From positions 28,446 through 92,445 of the forward strand of contig NZ_JQKB01000021.1 of assembly GCF_000745835.1 (NCBI RefSeq): a stretch of DNA of 64,000 bases, given 5' to 3'. Both the position numbers and the translations under genes were made by a program. Within the stretch, counting starts at the first letter, position 1; every line of letters starts with the position of its first letter. Below the pieces are notes generated by a model. The model was not told the origin of the DNA. It saw only the letters and a list, made by a program, of their open reading frames with translations, and searched no databases. Shown piece after piece: positions 37,366 through 46,763 of this stretch. The stretch is from Belnapia moabensis DSM 16746. GTDB taxonomy: Bacteria; Pseudomonadota; Alphaproteobacteria; Acetobacterales; Acetobacteraceae.

Positions 37366-38274
37366 ATGGCCAGGCCCCGGCGCATGGTGCCGGCCCCGCA
37401 CGGGCTCTCCCGCGGGGCGCCGGTGCCGTGGTGGGTGAAGCTCGGGCTGAAGCTCGGCCTTGCTGCCATTGGCATCCACGGCGCCCGCGCCCGCGCGCTC
37501 GGCCTCGCCCGCCCCTCCTTCGATGCGCGCGACCCGGCGAAGCTGCTTGGCGGGCCGCCGGCCTGGATCGGCGATGCGACCCGGCTGATGGGCCGCCGCC
37601 CGCGCACCATGCTCGAGGTCGGGCCCGGCCGGATGGTGCTGCGCGCGCCGGTTCTGGCCGGGCTCGGGCTGGAGCACATCTGGTTCATCGACCCGGCCGA
37701 CAGCGCGCCCACCGAGGCCGCAGCCTACCAGCAGGTCGCCGCGCTCGCCCGCAGCCAGGGCCTGCCCGTGCCAGACCTCGCCGGCTGCACCGACCGCGCC
37801 GCCATCCTCCAGCGGTGCCATGCGACGCTGCTGCATGGCGGCCCCTCGGCGCTCGGCGCCATCCCGGACGGGGCGATCGACCTCGTGGTGAGCGAGGCGG
37901 TGCTCGAGCATGTCCGGCGCGACGAGATGGGGCCGCTGCTCGCCCAGCTCCGGCGGGTGACGGCGCCGGATGGCGTCGGCCTGCACCGCATCGACTTCCA
38001 GGACCATCTCGGCGGCGGGCTCCAGCATCTCCGCTTCAGCGACGCCTTCTGGGCCAGCCCGCTGGTCGGCCGCGCGGGGATCTATGTGAACCGGCTCGGC
38101 CTCTCCAGCATGGTCGGGCGCTTCCGCCGCGCCGGCTTCCAGGTGGAGGTGCCGGAGGCGGTGGTCTGGCCGCGCCGCCCGCGCGGCCCCGCCCGGCCGC
38201 ATCCGGAGGCGATGCGCCCGTCGGCCGACGACCTCGTCGCCCGCGCCGTGCTGGAAGTCCGGCCGCGGCGGTAG
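37366..38274 (+). CDS. Class I SAM-dependent methyltransferase
   Basis: A protein of about 302 residues with motif I as TMLEVGPGRMVLRAPVLAGL. A later motif reads GAIDLVVSEAVLEHVRRDEM and HRIDFQDHLGGGL. The first 45 residues are hydrophobic/basic. The position at the edge of the exopolysaccharide locus suggests modification of a sugar or lipid. The start is uncertain: ATG at 37366 has GGAGG only 3 nt upstream, and ATG at 37384 is the alternative. Substrate unknown. Confidence 0.75.
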   Translation: MARPRRMVPAPHGLSRGAPVPWWVKLGLKLGLAAIGIHGARARALGLARPSFDARDPAKLLGGPPAWIGDATRLMGRRPRTMLEVGPGRMVLRAPVLAGLGLEHIWFIDPADSAPTEAAAYQQVAALARSQGLPVPDLAGCTDRAAILQRCHATLLHGGPSALGAIPDGAIDLVVSEAVLEHVRRDEMGPLLAQLRRVTAPDGVGLHRIDFQDHLGGGLQHLRFSDAFWASPLVGRAGIYVNRLGLSSMVGRFRRAGFQVEVPEAVVWPRRPRGPARPHPEAMRPSADDLVARAVLEVRPRR

Positions 38275-38317
38275 CAGGCCATGGCCACCCGGGCCAGCAT
38301 GGCCAGTTCCGCCGCCG

Positions 38318-38908
38318 TCAACCGGCCTCGCCGCGGAAGGCCGGCATGGTCGCATGGCCCGGCGCGCTGGCGCCGCGGCCACGCAGCACCAGCAGCGCAC
38401 AGCGCAGCATCAGCCCGAGGTCGCCGCCGAAGCTTTGCCGCGCCGCATAACGCGCATCGAGGGCCAGCCTCGGCCCCCAGGGCAGCGCATTCCGGCCTGC
38501 CGCCTGCGCCAGCCCCGCAAGCCCCGGCCGCACCCGCAGCCGCAACGCCTGCGCCGGGTTGAAGAGCGGCGTGTAGGCGACGGGCAGCGGCCGCGGCCCG
38601 ACCAGGCTCATCTCGCCACGCAACACGTTGATGAGCTGCGGCAGCTCGTCGAGCGCGCTCGCCCGCAGCCACCGTCCGAAGCGGTCGAGCCGCTCAGTAT
38701 CGCTGCCCGGCCCCTCTTCCATGCTGCGGAACTTCAAAAGGATGAAGGACCGCCCGCCGCGCCCCGCCCGCTCCTGCCGGAACAGCACCGGCTGCCCGAG
38801 CGCCAAGCGCACGGCGAGCGCCGTGACCCCCAGCACCGGCGCCAGCAGCACCAGCAGCAGCCCGGCCCCGGCCAGGTCGAGCAGCCGCTTGCCGCCGCGC
38901 TCATACAT
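38318..38908 (-). CDS. Short phosphoglycosyl transferase (bacterial sugar transferase)
   Basis: A 196-residue monotopic phosphoglycosyl transferase that starts polysaccharide units by moving a sugar-1-phosphate to undecaprenyl phosphate. One N-terminal re-entrant helix (LLDLAGAGLLLVLLAPVLGV) is followed by ILLKFRSM, the Asp-Glu motif in SALDELPQLINVLRGEMSLV, and GPRPLPV. It lacks the extra membrane domain of WcaJ-type enzymes, so it resembles the minimal PglC form. The ATG overlaps the 3' end of the ligase/polymerase gene. Confidence 0.9.
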   Translation of the reverse strand: MYERGGKRLLDLAGAGLLLVLLAPVLGVTALAVRLALGQPVLFRQERAGRGGRSFILLKFRSMEEGPGSDTERLDRFGRWLRASALDELPQLINVLRGEMSLVGPRPLPVAYTPLFNPAQALRLRVRPGLAGLAQAAGRNALPWGPRLALDARYAARQSFGGDLGLMLRCALLVLRGRGASAPGHATMPAFRGEAG

Positions 38909-40121
38909 CGCGCTCCCGCGCCTCCACCCCGAGCGAGAGCAGCAGGCCGAGGGCGAACCAGACCATACGGTTGCCGAGATCGGTCGAGACCATGGCGGTG
39001 AGCGCCACCGGCAGCGTCAGCGCCGCAATCCGCGCCGCCCGCCCCGGTGCCACCAGCGGCGCCCGCAGCACCGCCAGCCCCACCCCGCCGCCGAAGGCCA
39101 CCAGCCAGCACAGGAAGCCCGGCAGCCCCGCCTCCGCCAGGATTTCCAGCGCATGGTTGTGCGGATGCAGGCTGCGGTCGTCGCCGCTGCCGGCGGCCAG
39201 GGTGAAGCCGCCCGTGCCGAGGCCGAAGGGCGTCGCCTCGCCCGCCCAGCGCAGCGCCTCGCCCCATAGCAGGATGCGCACCGGCGTCGCCTCCACCGGA
39301 TCGCCGAAGAGCCGGTCAAGGGTGCGGAGAAGAGCGACTTCCTGCGGCATCGCCAGCAGTAGGGCGAGCCCGGCCGCCCCGGCGAATCCGACCCCCGCGA
39401 CCCAACTCAGCGCCGCCCGCGGCCGCCGCAGCAGCCAGAAGCGCAGCGCCGGCGCCCCACCGAGCCCGAGCCCGAGGCCGAGCGCCGCCGCCCGTCCCCC
39501 CGGTACAAGTGAGGCCGCTGCCAGCGCCAGCACCGCCAGCCCCCAGCCGAGCCGCGCCCGGCCCCGCGTCTCCGTCAGCCGCACCGCCGCCAGCCCGCCG
39601 GCGCAGGCGATGGCAAGCCCGGCAAGCTGGTATTGCACCCGGATGCGCGCCGGGTCGGCCCCGACCTCGCCGCCCAGCACCACCATATCCCGCGCCAGCC
39701 CCCAAGCGATGCCGGCCCCGACCAGCAGCCCGATCGGCACCACCGCTGCGGCGAAGCGCCGCAAGGTCGGTCCATCGGCCCCGACCAGCAGCCCCGCCGC
39801 CAGCATGGCCGGGCCGATCAGCACCACCTGCGGCAGCTTCTCGGCGAGCACCGTGCGCGAATTGCTCCACGCTCCTGCCAGCACCAGCCAGACCAGCAAC
39901 CCGGCGAGCCCCGCCAGCGGCAGGGCGAGGCTGCGCCGCACCTCCCAGTCCCGCATGGCGAAGAGCAGCAGCAGCGAGGGCGCCAGCAGCAGCGCGGCCA
40001 GCAAGGTGAGGTCGACCGGCAGCCCGGCGAGGCCCGGCAACGACTTCAGGGCACCGGCGAATTGCAGCAGCGCGGCGAAGAGGCCGGTGCCGGCAGCCAG
40101 GACGCCGGCATCAATCCGCAC
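38901..40121 (-). CDS. O-antigen-ligase/polymerase-like membrane protein
   Basis: A polytopic protein of about 406 residues with roughly ten hydrophobic helices. It carries the Wzy_C/O-ligase-like loop RILLWGEALRWAGEATPFGL and GTGGFTLAAGSG..HPHNHALEILAEAGLPG. It probably polymerises or ligates polysaccharide repeat units in the inner membrane. The GTG at 40121 has GGAGG about 11 nt upstream and overlaps the end of the Wzz-like gene; ATG at 40157 is an alternative start. It overlaps the sugar transferase gene downstream by 8 nt, so the genes form one operon. Confidence 0.85.
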   Translation of the reverse strand: MRIDAGVLAAGTGLFAALLQFAGALKSLPGLAGLPVDLTLLAALLLAPSLLLLFAMRDWEVRRSLALPLAGLAGLLVWLVLAGAWSNSRTVLAEKLPQVVLIGPAMLAAGLLVGADGPTLRRFAAAVVPIGLLVGAGIAWGLARDMVVLGGEVGADPARIRVQYQLAGLAIACAGGLAAVRLTETRGRARLGWGLAVLALAAASLVPGGRAAALGLGLGLGGAPALRFWLLRRPRAALSWVAGVGFAGAAGLALLLAMPQEVALLRTLDRLFGDPVEATPVRILLWGEALRWAGEATPFGLGTGGFTLAAGSGDDRSLHPHNHALEILAEAGLPGFLCWLVAFGGGVGLAVLRAPLVAPGRAARIAALTLPVALTAMVSTDLGNRMVWFALGLLLSLGVEARERDV

Positions 40122-41001
40122 CGGCGCCCAGCCTCCGCGGCCCGAGCGCCATCTCATACTGGACGGACCGCGCCCGCCCCGGCCCGCGCAGCAGCACGAG
40201 GCAGGCGGCGCCGAGCAGGCTCGCCAGCGGCGCCGCGACGGCCAGCAGCAGCAGCAGCGGCCGGTTGGGCAGCGAAGGCCTGATCTCCACCATCGGCGCT
40301 GAAACCATCCGCGCCGCCACCGCCTCATCCGCCGCGACGACGAGGGCGATGCGCTGCTGCGCCGCCAGCAGCTCGTACAGCGCGCTGCGCTGGAACTGGT
40401 CCGGTTCCGCCGCCAGCCTTGCCTCGATCGCCGCCATCCGCTGCCGCGCCTGGCCGAGCAGGCCAGACCGCACCCGCTCCTCGGCCAGGGCGTGCAGGCG
40501 GCGCAGCATGTCGAGCGCCGTCGCCCGGTCACGGTGCTCCAGCGTCAGGGTGACGGTGGTGGTGGCGATGCCCTGGGTTGCGGCGAAGCGCTGCGCCAGC
40601 CAGGTCTCCGCATCGTCGAGATCAGCCTCGATCCGCCAATCGAAGTATCGCCGCAGCGCCCCCATCGGCCCGGCGCCGCGCAGGTCGGTGAGATAGGCAA
40701 GCAGCCCGGCCTCCCGCGCCAGCATCGCCGCCGCCTCCGGCGCCCGCAGCGCATCGAGATAGATGCCGAAATTGCCCGAAGGCCGGCTGTCCAGCAGCCC
40801 GCCCTGCAACAGCGGCGAGGGCGACATCAGCGTGGAGGTGGCGACGCCGCTGGTCTCGGCCGGCGCCACCATCGCCTGGGCGACATAGTGACGTGGCCAG
40901 GCGAGGATCAGCGCGGCGCCAGAACCGAGGATCAGCGCCGTCACCAGGACCACCGGCCATCGCCGCCGCCAGATTCCGCGCAGCAAGTCGTCGAGGGGCA
41001 T
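40111..41001 (-). CDS. Wzz/GumC-like polysaccharide chain-length protein
   Basis: A 296-residue inner-membrane protein with helices near each end (WPVVLVTALILGSGAALILA, and LLLLLAVAAPLASLLGAACL). A periplasmic coiled-coil-rich middle part lies between them. It has no tyrosine-kinase domain. It starts a minus-strand operon with the ligase-like protein and sugar transferase. The family call rests on topology, the N-terminal LDDLLRGIWRRRWPVVL pattern and the neighbours. Confidence 0.8.
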   Translation of the reverse strand: MPLDDLLRGIWRRRWPVVLVTALILGSGAALILAWPRHYVAQAMVAPAETSGVATSTLMSPSPLLQGGLLDSRPSGNFGIYLDALRAPEAAAMLAREAGLLAYLTDLRGAGPMGALRRYFDWRIEADLDDAETWLAQRFAATQGIATTTVTLTLEHRDRATALDMLRRLHALAEERVRSGLLGQARQRMAAIEARLAAEPDQFQRSALYELLAAQQRIALVVAADEAVAARMVSAPMVEIRPSLPNRPLLLLLAVAAPLASLLGAACLVLLRGPGRARSVQYEMALGPRRLGAGAD

Positions 41002-41037
41002 GCAGCATCCTAGCGTACGGTGCGACTTCGTATCAAT

Positions 41038-42657
41038 TCATTGTTGTGTCGGAACCGTGATGACCGTCTCCACCCATCTGGCCGGGGCCGCGAGGCGCGC
41101 CACCAGCACGGGCACCGGCTGGATCACGCCATAGGCCGGGCTCTCCACCCCCGCCTCCAGCGCCAGGGCGAGCGGCGCATCGGCGGCGAGGCGAAGCCGG
41201 GCGAGGGGTCCCTCCACCCCGTCCGCCGTCAGCCGCCAGGTGCCAGGCGCCAGGCGCCAACGCAGCGCCGCCTGGCGCCAGGGGCCGGCGAGCCGGTCCT
41301 CCACCCGGCAGAGCCGCTCCTCCAGCCGGACCCGCCGCTCCTGCCGATTGCCGCGATGGTCTTGCAGCCAGCCGCCTTCCGGCAGCATCCCGCACCGCGG
41401 CCAGTGCGAATGGAGAAAGCGCGACAGGCTCGGCATCTGGTCGCGCCCGTCGAACTCCACCGTATTGTGCCCGGCCGTCGCCCAGAGCGCCCTCTGCCAA
41501 GGGTTGTAGCTGCCGGTGCCGCCATCGCGGAGCAGGTTGCGCGGCCCGTCCCACAGGTCGAGATGCAGCAGGTCGGCATGCGCCGGGCGGAAGCGCAGCG
41601 GCCCGGTCCGCAGCACCGCTCGCAGCGCACCCGAGTGCCAGCCGCGCAGCCCCTCAGCCACCCACTCGGCCGGCAGCGGCTCCAGCACCGGCCCGGCGGC
41701 GAGGCCGAGCCAGGCGCAGCCCAAATCATCCCCATACCCCGCCGAGCGCCCGGCCAGCATTCGCGCCGCCCGCTCGACGCTCGGCCGCGCATCCGCTGGC
41801 CCGGCGAGCGAGAGATCGGCGAAGGCCGAGCCGTCCTGGTGCCCGAGCCGCGGCGCCTCCCCCGTCTCCGCCGCCACCAGCCGCTGCAGCCAGAGCACCG
41901 GCGCCGGGTCGGGCGGGGCAGGCGGCAGGCCATGGCGCCGCCGCAGCCATTCCGTCACCGCCAGCCGATCCGCACCGAGCGCGACCCAATCGCCCTCGCC
42001 GAGCAGCAGCCCGCAGGCCAGCAGCCCGGCCGGCTCGGAGATGGCGTGGTTGTTGTCCTGCGCCATGGCATAGGCCGGCGTCGCCGCGATGCGCCTTCCG
42101 TGCAGCCCGACCAGCGCCCGCGCCCCGGCCGGCAGCACCGCCCGGTCGAGCGCCAGGGCGAGATGCAGCACCCTGAGCGCCGCCTCCTGCCCCGAGGCCC
42201 AATTCGGACCGCGAAAGGGCGGGTTGCGCGCCGCCCAATCCGCCAGCATCGCCCCGGCCCGCGCACCATGGCCGCCGCCCGGCTCCAGCCGCTGCGCCTG
42301 AGCGAGCAGCACCAGTTCCGCCCAGCGGTTGCGCTCCCAGACCGGGCGGACATCGCCGGGATCGAAGAGGTTAAGGCCGAGGGCCGGCGCCTCCGCTGCG
42401 AAGGGTCCATGCCAGTCCATCGGCCCGAGCGCCGCCGCCCGCGCCAGCACCGCTTGCCGGTGGTCCGGCGGCAGGGCAGGGGCGGGCGGCAGCGCCTCCG
42501 GCCAGAATGGCCCTGCCGGCACCGCCCGGTCGGCCAGCGCCCGCCGCGCCAGGGCACGAGCCGGCGGCGCGCGATCCCAGGCCGCCAGCAGCACCGGTCG
42601 TGGGCCGAGCTGGCAGGCCGCATCGAGGAACCGAAGCCAAGTCGGGATATATTCCAT
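41038..42657 (-). CDS. Heparinase II/III-like polysaccharide lyase family protein
   Basis: A 539-residue protein. An alpha-helical toroid region carries AMAQDNNHAISEPAGLL and NPPFRGPNWASGQEAALRVL. The beta-rich C-terminal domain shows GGTGSYNPWQRALWATAGHN and FDGRDQMPSLSRF, typical of the HepII/III family. Members of this family in polysaccharide loci trim or edit the polymer. No signal peptide is clear (MEYIPTWLRFLDAACQLG). It is divergent from the export gene at 42745, with a shared promoter gap of 87 bp. Confidence 0.88.
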   Translation of the reverse strand: MEYIPTWLRFLDAACQLGPRPVLLAAWDRAPPARALARRALADRAVPAGPFWPEALPPAPALPPDHRQAVLARAAALGPMDWHGPFAAEAPALGLNLFDPGDVRPVWERNRWAELVLLAQAQRLEPGGGHGARAGAMLADWAARNPPFRGPNWASGQEAALRVLHLALALDRAVLPAGARALVGLHGRRIAATPAYAMAQDNNHAISEPAGLLACGLLLGEGDWVALGADRLAVTEWLRRRHGLPPAPPDPAPVLWLQRLVAAETGEAPRLGHQDGSAFADLSLAGPADARPSVERAARMLAGRSAGYGDDLGCAWLGLAAGPVLEPLPAEWVAEGLRGWHSGALRAVLRTGPLRFRPAHADLLHLDLWDGPRNLLRDGGTGSYNPWQRALWATAGHNTVEFDGRDQMPSLSRFLHSHWPRCGMLPEGGWLQDHRGNRQERRVRLEERLCRVEDRLAGPWRQAALRWRLAPGTWRLTADGVEGPLARLRLAADAPLALALEAGVESPAYGVIQPVPVLVARLAAPARWVETVITVPTQQ

Positions 42658-42744
42658 TGCGCAAAGGTTTCTGATTCGATTAGTGATCGATTGTTGACCC
42701 ATTTGGCAAGGCTTCTTCGTCTGAGCGCGCCGTCCGGCCCCTTC

Positions 42745-44622
42745 ATGCTGTGCCGCCTGCTGGCTGCGGTGCTGGTGTTGCCCTGGCCCGCGCTGGGGCA
42801 GATCGCCGCGGCCGGCAGCGGCTTCCTGGCGCCGCCCGCCCTGCCGGGAACGCTGCCGGGCGGCATGCCGCTGCCGGGCCTGCCGCCCGGGGCGCAGCAG
42901 GACATCCTCCAGCGCATCCTCGATGCCGGGGCGCAGCGCCCGCTGGGCCAGGCGATGCCGCCCGCCCCGCCCGTGCCGGCAGCCCCCACGCCCGTCACGC
43001 CGGCCCCGCCGCTGGAGGAGCCCCTCTCCTCCGCCGAGGCCTTCTTCGCCAGCCGCGGCGCGCAGGGCGAGGCGCTGCCTGGCGGCCCAGCTCCGTCGCC
43101 GCTCCGCCTCTTCGGCATCGAGAGCCTGCGGACGGCGCCTGGCGCCCCGGCCCCCGTCCACGGCTTCGGCACCCTGCCGGACGACTACCTCATCGGCCGC
43201 GATGACGAGGTGGTGCTCGCCTTCCGCGGCCGCACGCGCCAGACCCTCAGCCTGCGCATCGGTCGCGATGGCATGCTGCTGCTGCCCGACCTCGCCCCCA
43301 TCCCCGCCGCCGGCCGCACGCTGCGCGACCTCCGCACCGATCTCAGCGGCCGGGCGGCGCGGGAGCTTGGTGGGTCGGAGGTCTTCCTCTCCATCGGCCA
43401 GATTCGCCAAGCCAACCTCTTCGTCGGCGGCGAGGTGCTGCGCCCCGGCCTGCAGCAGCTGACGGCCATGGCGAGCGTGCTCGACGCGTTGATGGCCTCG
43501 GGGGGCATCCGCCGCACCGGCAGCCTCCGCGCCATCCGCGTCGAGGGCCCCGCCAGCGGCCGCCGCACGATCGACCTCTACCCGATCCTCGCGGGCGAGG
43601 GGGATGCGCCCGACCTCCGCCTGCATGAGGGCGAGCGCATCCTGGTCCCGCCCCTCGGCGGCGTCGTCGCGATCGGTGGCGAGGTGATGCGCCCCGGCCT
43701 CTACGAACTGCCCGCCGGCGCCGCCCAGGCCCCGCTCGCCGTCATGCTCCGCCTCGCCGGCGACCCGATGCGGCCGAGCGGCCACCGCTTCCTGCTCCAG
43801 ACCACCGATGCCGAGGGCCGCCGCAGCTGGCGCGAGATCGGCCCGCGCGACGCGCTCCGCCGCGGCGACGCGCTGCTGGTCCAGCCCGGCTCCGACGTGC
43901 TGGCGCAGCAGATCCGCCTCTCCGGCCATGTCGGCGCCCCGCTGGTCCGTGCCGCGACCGGCCGCGGCCAGACGCTGCGCGGCCTGCTCTCCGACCCGCG
44001 CCTAGTGCGGCCCGATCCCTATCCGCGGCTCGGCCTGGTCTGGCGCACCGATGCGCGCACGCGCGCACGGCGCTTCATCCCCTTCGACCTCGGCCGAGTG
44101 CTGGAGGGCAGGGCGGATATGCCGCTCGCCGAAGGCGACGAGGTGGTCCTGCTCGGCCTGCCGGACGTGCTCTTCCTCGCCGGGCCGAGCGTGCAGCAGG
44201 CGCTGCGCGGCGATCCGCCCGCCCCGAGCACCCCGCCGACGCCGACCCCGCTGCCCAATGCCGCCGGCATGCCGGGCACGGCCCTCGCCGCCGCCACGCC
44301 CGCCGCCCTGCCGCCGGTGCCGGCGCCCGCCACCCCCGACTGCCAGGCCCTGGTGCTGCTGACCGTCGCCGCCCAGGCCTCGCCGCAGCGCTTCGCCCAT
44401 GCCCGCAGCGCCGGCTTCCCCGATTTCGGCCGCGGCCCCTGCCCGCAGGTCTTCCTCGACTACCCGACCCTCCTGCCCGTGCTGATGGACCAGACTGTGC
44501 TGCTCACCGGCGAGGTGCGGCTGCCCGGCCTCTACCCCATCCTCAACGATACCGGCCTCGATGCCGTCCTCGCCGCGGCCGGCGGGGCGACGGACACCGC
44601 CGACCTCTCCGGCATTCGGTAG
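42745..44622 (+). pseudogene. Polysaccharide export protein (multi-SLBB), 5' part, interrupted by IS
   Basis: The 5' portion of a large outer-membrane polysaccharide export protein (Wza/GfcC-like family). A signal peptide (MLCRLLAAVLVLPWPALG) and a Pro/Ala linker are followed by the export domain (near residue 146, DDYLIGRDDEVVLAFRGRTR) and SLBB units (VGGEVLRPGLQQL, IGGEVMRPGLYELPAG, LSGHVGAPLV, LTGEVRLPGLYPI). The frame runs into the left end of the IS1595 element and stops at 44622 after GIR, giving 625 residues. Removing the element and one copy of the duplication joins codon 622 in frame to 49518, restoring 926 residues. An upstream TTG start is possible, as no ribosome site precedes 42745. 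Confidence 0.9.
44602..44609. repeat. Left target-site duplication of the IS1595-family element
   Basis: GACCTCTC, identical to 49510-49517. Eight base pairs is the usual duplication length for the IS1595 family. Confidence 0.9.
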
Positions 44623-44637
44623 GAGGCACACCTACCG
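44610..44637 (+). repeat. Left terminal inverted repeat of the element
   Basis: Begins CGGCATTCGGTAGGAGG and ends CACACCTACCG. It pairs with the reverse complement of 49481-49509, which begins CGGCGTTAGGTAGCAAC. Confidence 0.85.
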
Positions 44638-44694
44638 GGCTCGTGAGGGCCGGATCATGAGCGCCGCCCCTGTGCGAACTAGGATTGGGGCGGC

Positions 44695-45741
44695 ATGGTG
44701 TCTGGAATGGCGAGAAATAATTTGTTGGGTCCAGCAGGCGCGGTTTCCGACGTGTTCGGCGCCGGGCAAGCGATATGGGCGATCATTTGCACGGCTTGGG
44801 CCGTGCTCGTCGCGGTGAGTGTGTGGTCGTTCCACACCATCCAGTCCTTCATGGATCAAGGATGGGGCGCGGTTTTCCTGGCTGGGCTTGGAGCCGCGAC
44901 GGTCGCCACGTTTGCTGTTTCGACGCTATTCTTCGGTTTGGCTGGGTTGGCGATTGGCTATCGTCGTTTACGACCTCTGCCGACACCGCCGCAGCCGACG
45001 CCGCCTAACTTGGTCGGAGTGGCACCAATTCAGGCACCCGCCGTTGAGTTGCAGTCAGACGTCGCCGACCTACGGCAGCAAGTGGCAGCGTTTGAGCGAT
45101 CAGCGCGGGAGCGCTTCGAGCTTGGCCTCGCAGGTCTTGCCAAAGAGGTCGCGGAGGTAGCCGAACGCCTTGGAAAACTGGACCAACGAGCCGCCGGCCG
45201 TTTGGATGCGCGTTACGACCATTTCCGGGATGCCATTGCCAAGATTGAGGCCGACGTTGCATCGCTATCCGCGCAGCAGGAAAGCTTGCGTGACAGCGTG
45301 GAGCGCCGGTTTGGGGTCAGAGATGCCGAAGCATCGCTCGTGCTGTCGGACCGGACGATAACCCAACTGGCGGACAAGCTATTGAAGGCGAACCCATCCG
45401 ACTACGCCGACGAGCAGGCATGGCGCAACGACTTTGCGGTCTGGCGGATGTATTTGATGGACTTTTGGGAAACCGCTGGCCGATGGGACATGCAATCCAA
45501 CGACGCCGGTGATCAAGCAGCGGATATGTTTCGGGTCGAAGACTTGGACTACCGTGCCGTTCAGGGGCAACCAGGATCAGCCATATCGAGTGATTTTGTG
45601 ATGCAGAACAAATGGCGGTTGGTCGCCATCGTGACCGCCCGCCACAACGCGCAGTGCGATGCCGTCATGTGGCGTATTCATGCAGAGGCGCGGAGCAGGT
45701 CGATCCCAGACGGCGTTCCTTGGCCTCGATCTCGACCGTAA
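44695..45741 (+). CDS. Passenger: membrane/coiled-coil protein of unknown function
   Basis: A 348-residue protein. Two N-terminal membrane helices (about 25-48, AIICTAWAVLVAVSVWSF, and about 62-88) are followed by a Pro-rich hinge (PLPTPPQPTPPNLVG). A long coiled coil then runs through about residues 120-205 (DLRQQVAAFERSARERFELG, then LAKEVAEVAERLGKLDQRA). The C-terminal 140 residues form a globular region rich in Trp and Asp. ATG at 44707 is an alternative start. It has no recognised family. As cargo beside a BstA-like gene, a role in defence is possible but unproven. Confidence 0.7.
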   Translation: MVSGMARNNLLGPAGAVSDVFGAGQAIWAIICTAWAVLVAVSVWSFHTIQSFMDQGWGAVFLAGLGAATVATFAVSTLFFGLAGLAIGYRRLRPLPTPPQPTPPNLVGVAPIQAPAVELQSDVADLRQQVAAFERSARERFELGLAGLAKEVAEVAERLGKLDQRAAGRLDARYDHFRDAIAKIEADVASLSAQQESLRDSVERRFGVRDAEASLVLSDRTITQLADKLLKANPSDYADEQAWRNDFAVWRMYLMDFWETAGRWDMQSNDAGDQAADMFRVEDLDYRAVQGQPGSAISSDFVMQNKWRLVAIVTARHNAQCDAVMWRIHAEARSRSIPDGVPWPRSRP

Positions 45742-45865
45742 CTTAACTCACTTTTACGTAATATAATCGTAATTTTCGCTCCGTTAAAAGGCGACTAGTG
45801 TAACTTTCTGTTGCGGAGTGGTAGAAAACTGCCAAGCAGCAGATTGGCGTTTGGGGAGCAAAAGG

Positions 45866-46459
45866 GTGGCTTCACTCAAAGTGTTAGTCATATGCTGTTT
45901 TTTCATGACGGGATGCGGTTTCAGCGAATTTGCTGACAGAGCCACAAATCCAATAGTTTTGGATTTGATGAGAGATAAGGATTTATGGGCAACATATAAC
46001 TACGAAACGGTTAGTACTGACGCAGCCCGCCGTACTATATTCATACAATATCGGCGCGGTGGCACACGGGCGGATTTTGTGTGTGCGGAGCCGCCACCTG
46101 ATGCCCTCCAAGCTTACACAAATGCTCTTGCTGCGGCAGTGAAAGGTGGAGGAGCAGAGAGTGTCGCGCTAGAACTTAAGCGAACATTTGGCACTAACGC
46201 AGCTCCCATGCTTTACCGAAGTCAAGGTTTGCAGTTTTTACGAGATCAAGTATTCAATGCATGTTTGATGATGATGAACGGCGTTATTGATGCTCCTACC
46301 TACCGCGCTTTACTACCCAAGTTGCTTGAGGCATCCGTTGATCTTATCAAAAACGAGCAACAGGCAGTTCAGATTGCAGCGGGAAGGCAACCTGCGGCTC
46401 TAACACCTGGCAGTGCGCCAGCGACGGCTGGTGGTTCATCTACCGATGCCGGAAAATGA
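45866..46459 (+). CDS. Passenger: hypothetical lipoprotein
   Basis: A 197-residue product with a lipoprotein signal: SLKVLVICCFFMTGCGF, with Cys as the lipid attachment site. The GTG at 45866 has GGGGAG about 7 nt upstream; the ATG at 45818 would add 16 residues ahead of the signal and is less likely. The mature part is mixed alpha/beta, with a Ser/Thr/Ala-rich tail (AALTPGSAPATAGGSSTDAG). AT-rich codon use differs from the host. It follows the membrane/coiled-coil gene on the same strand. No family was recognised. Confidence 0.7.
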   Translation: MASLKVLVICCFFMTGCGFSEFADRATNPIVLDLMRDKDLWATYNYETVSTDAARRTIFIQYRRGGTRADFVCAEPPPDALQAYTNALAAAVKGGGAESVALELKRTFGTNAAPMLYRSQGLQFLRDQVFNACLMMMNGVIDAPTYRALLPKLLEASVDLIKNEQQAVQIAAGRQPAALTPGSAPATAGGSSTDAGK

Positions 46460-46508
46460 ATGATACTTGTTAGCTGATATGCATTCTTGTGCGCCGATAG
46501 TTGCATTA

Positions 46509-46748
46509 CTAGTCCAGCCTAATTTCCTTCGCCCCTATGGCCGCCATAACCTGCAACAGGAACACGGCGGTAAAGCCGCCCCTGGCGATCTTGTTGCGAA
46601 TGTTCGGTTCGGTGTCCCTCACGCCGATGGCCGCCAGCCGCTCCGCAAGCTGGGCGTAGGTGACGTTCCGGCGCTTCAGTTCGGCCTTGAGCAAGCCTTT
46701 GGCCCGCCCCTGCCATTCAGCCGTGTTGGCCGTTTCCGCGTCACCCAT
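46509..46748 (-). CDS. DUF6471 family protein of the IS1595 element
   Basis: A 79-residue protein with the DUF6471 pattern: EWQGRAKGLLKAELKRRNVT, YAQLAERLAAIGV, DTEPNIRNKIARGGFTAVFL and LQVMAAIGAKEIRL. The fold looks like a helix-turn-helix. Such genes often accompany IS1595-type transposases (family knowledge). The ATG at 46748 is preferred over the upstream frame. It is divergent from the transposase over a block of repeated sites, suggesting it represses its own and the transposase promoter (inference). Confidence 0.82.
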   Translation of the reverse strand: MGDAETANTAEWQGRAKGLLKAELKRRNVTYAQLAERLAAIGVRDTEPNIRNKIARGGFTAVFLLQVMAAIGAKEIRLD

Positions 46749-46763
46749 GCTCGCACCCCTCAC

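Noticed and set aside
41020..42744. Long open frame upstream of the export gene signal peptide, giving a 1200-residue product
   Set aside because: The first 575 codons are antisense to the heparinase-like gene and have an Arg/Pro/Gln-rich shadow composition. The real protein starts near 42745 with a signal peptide.
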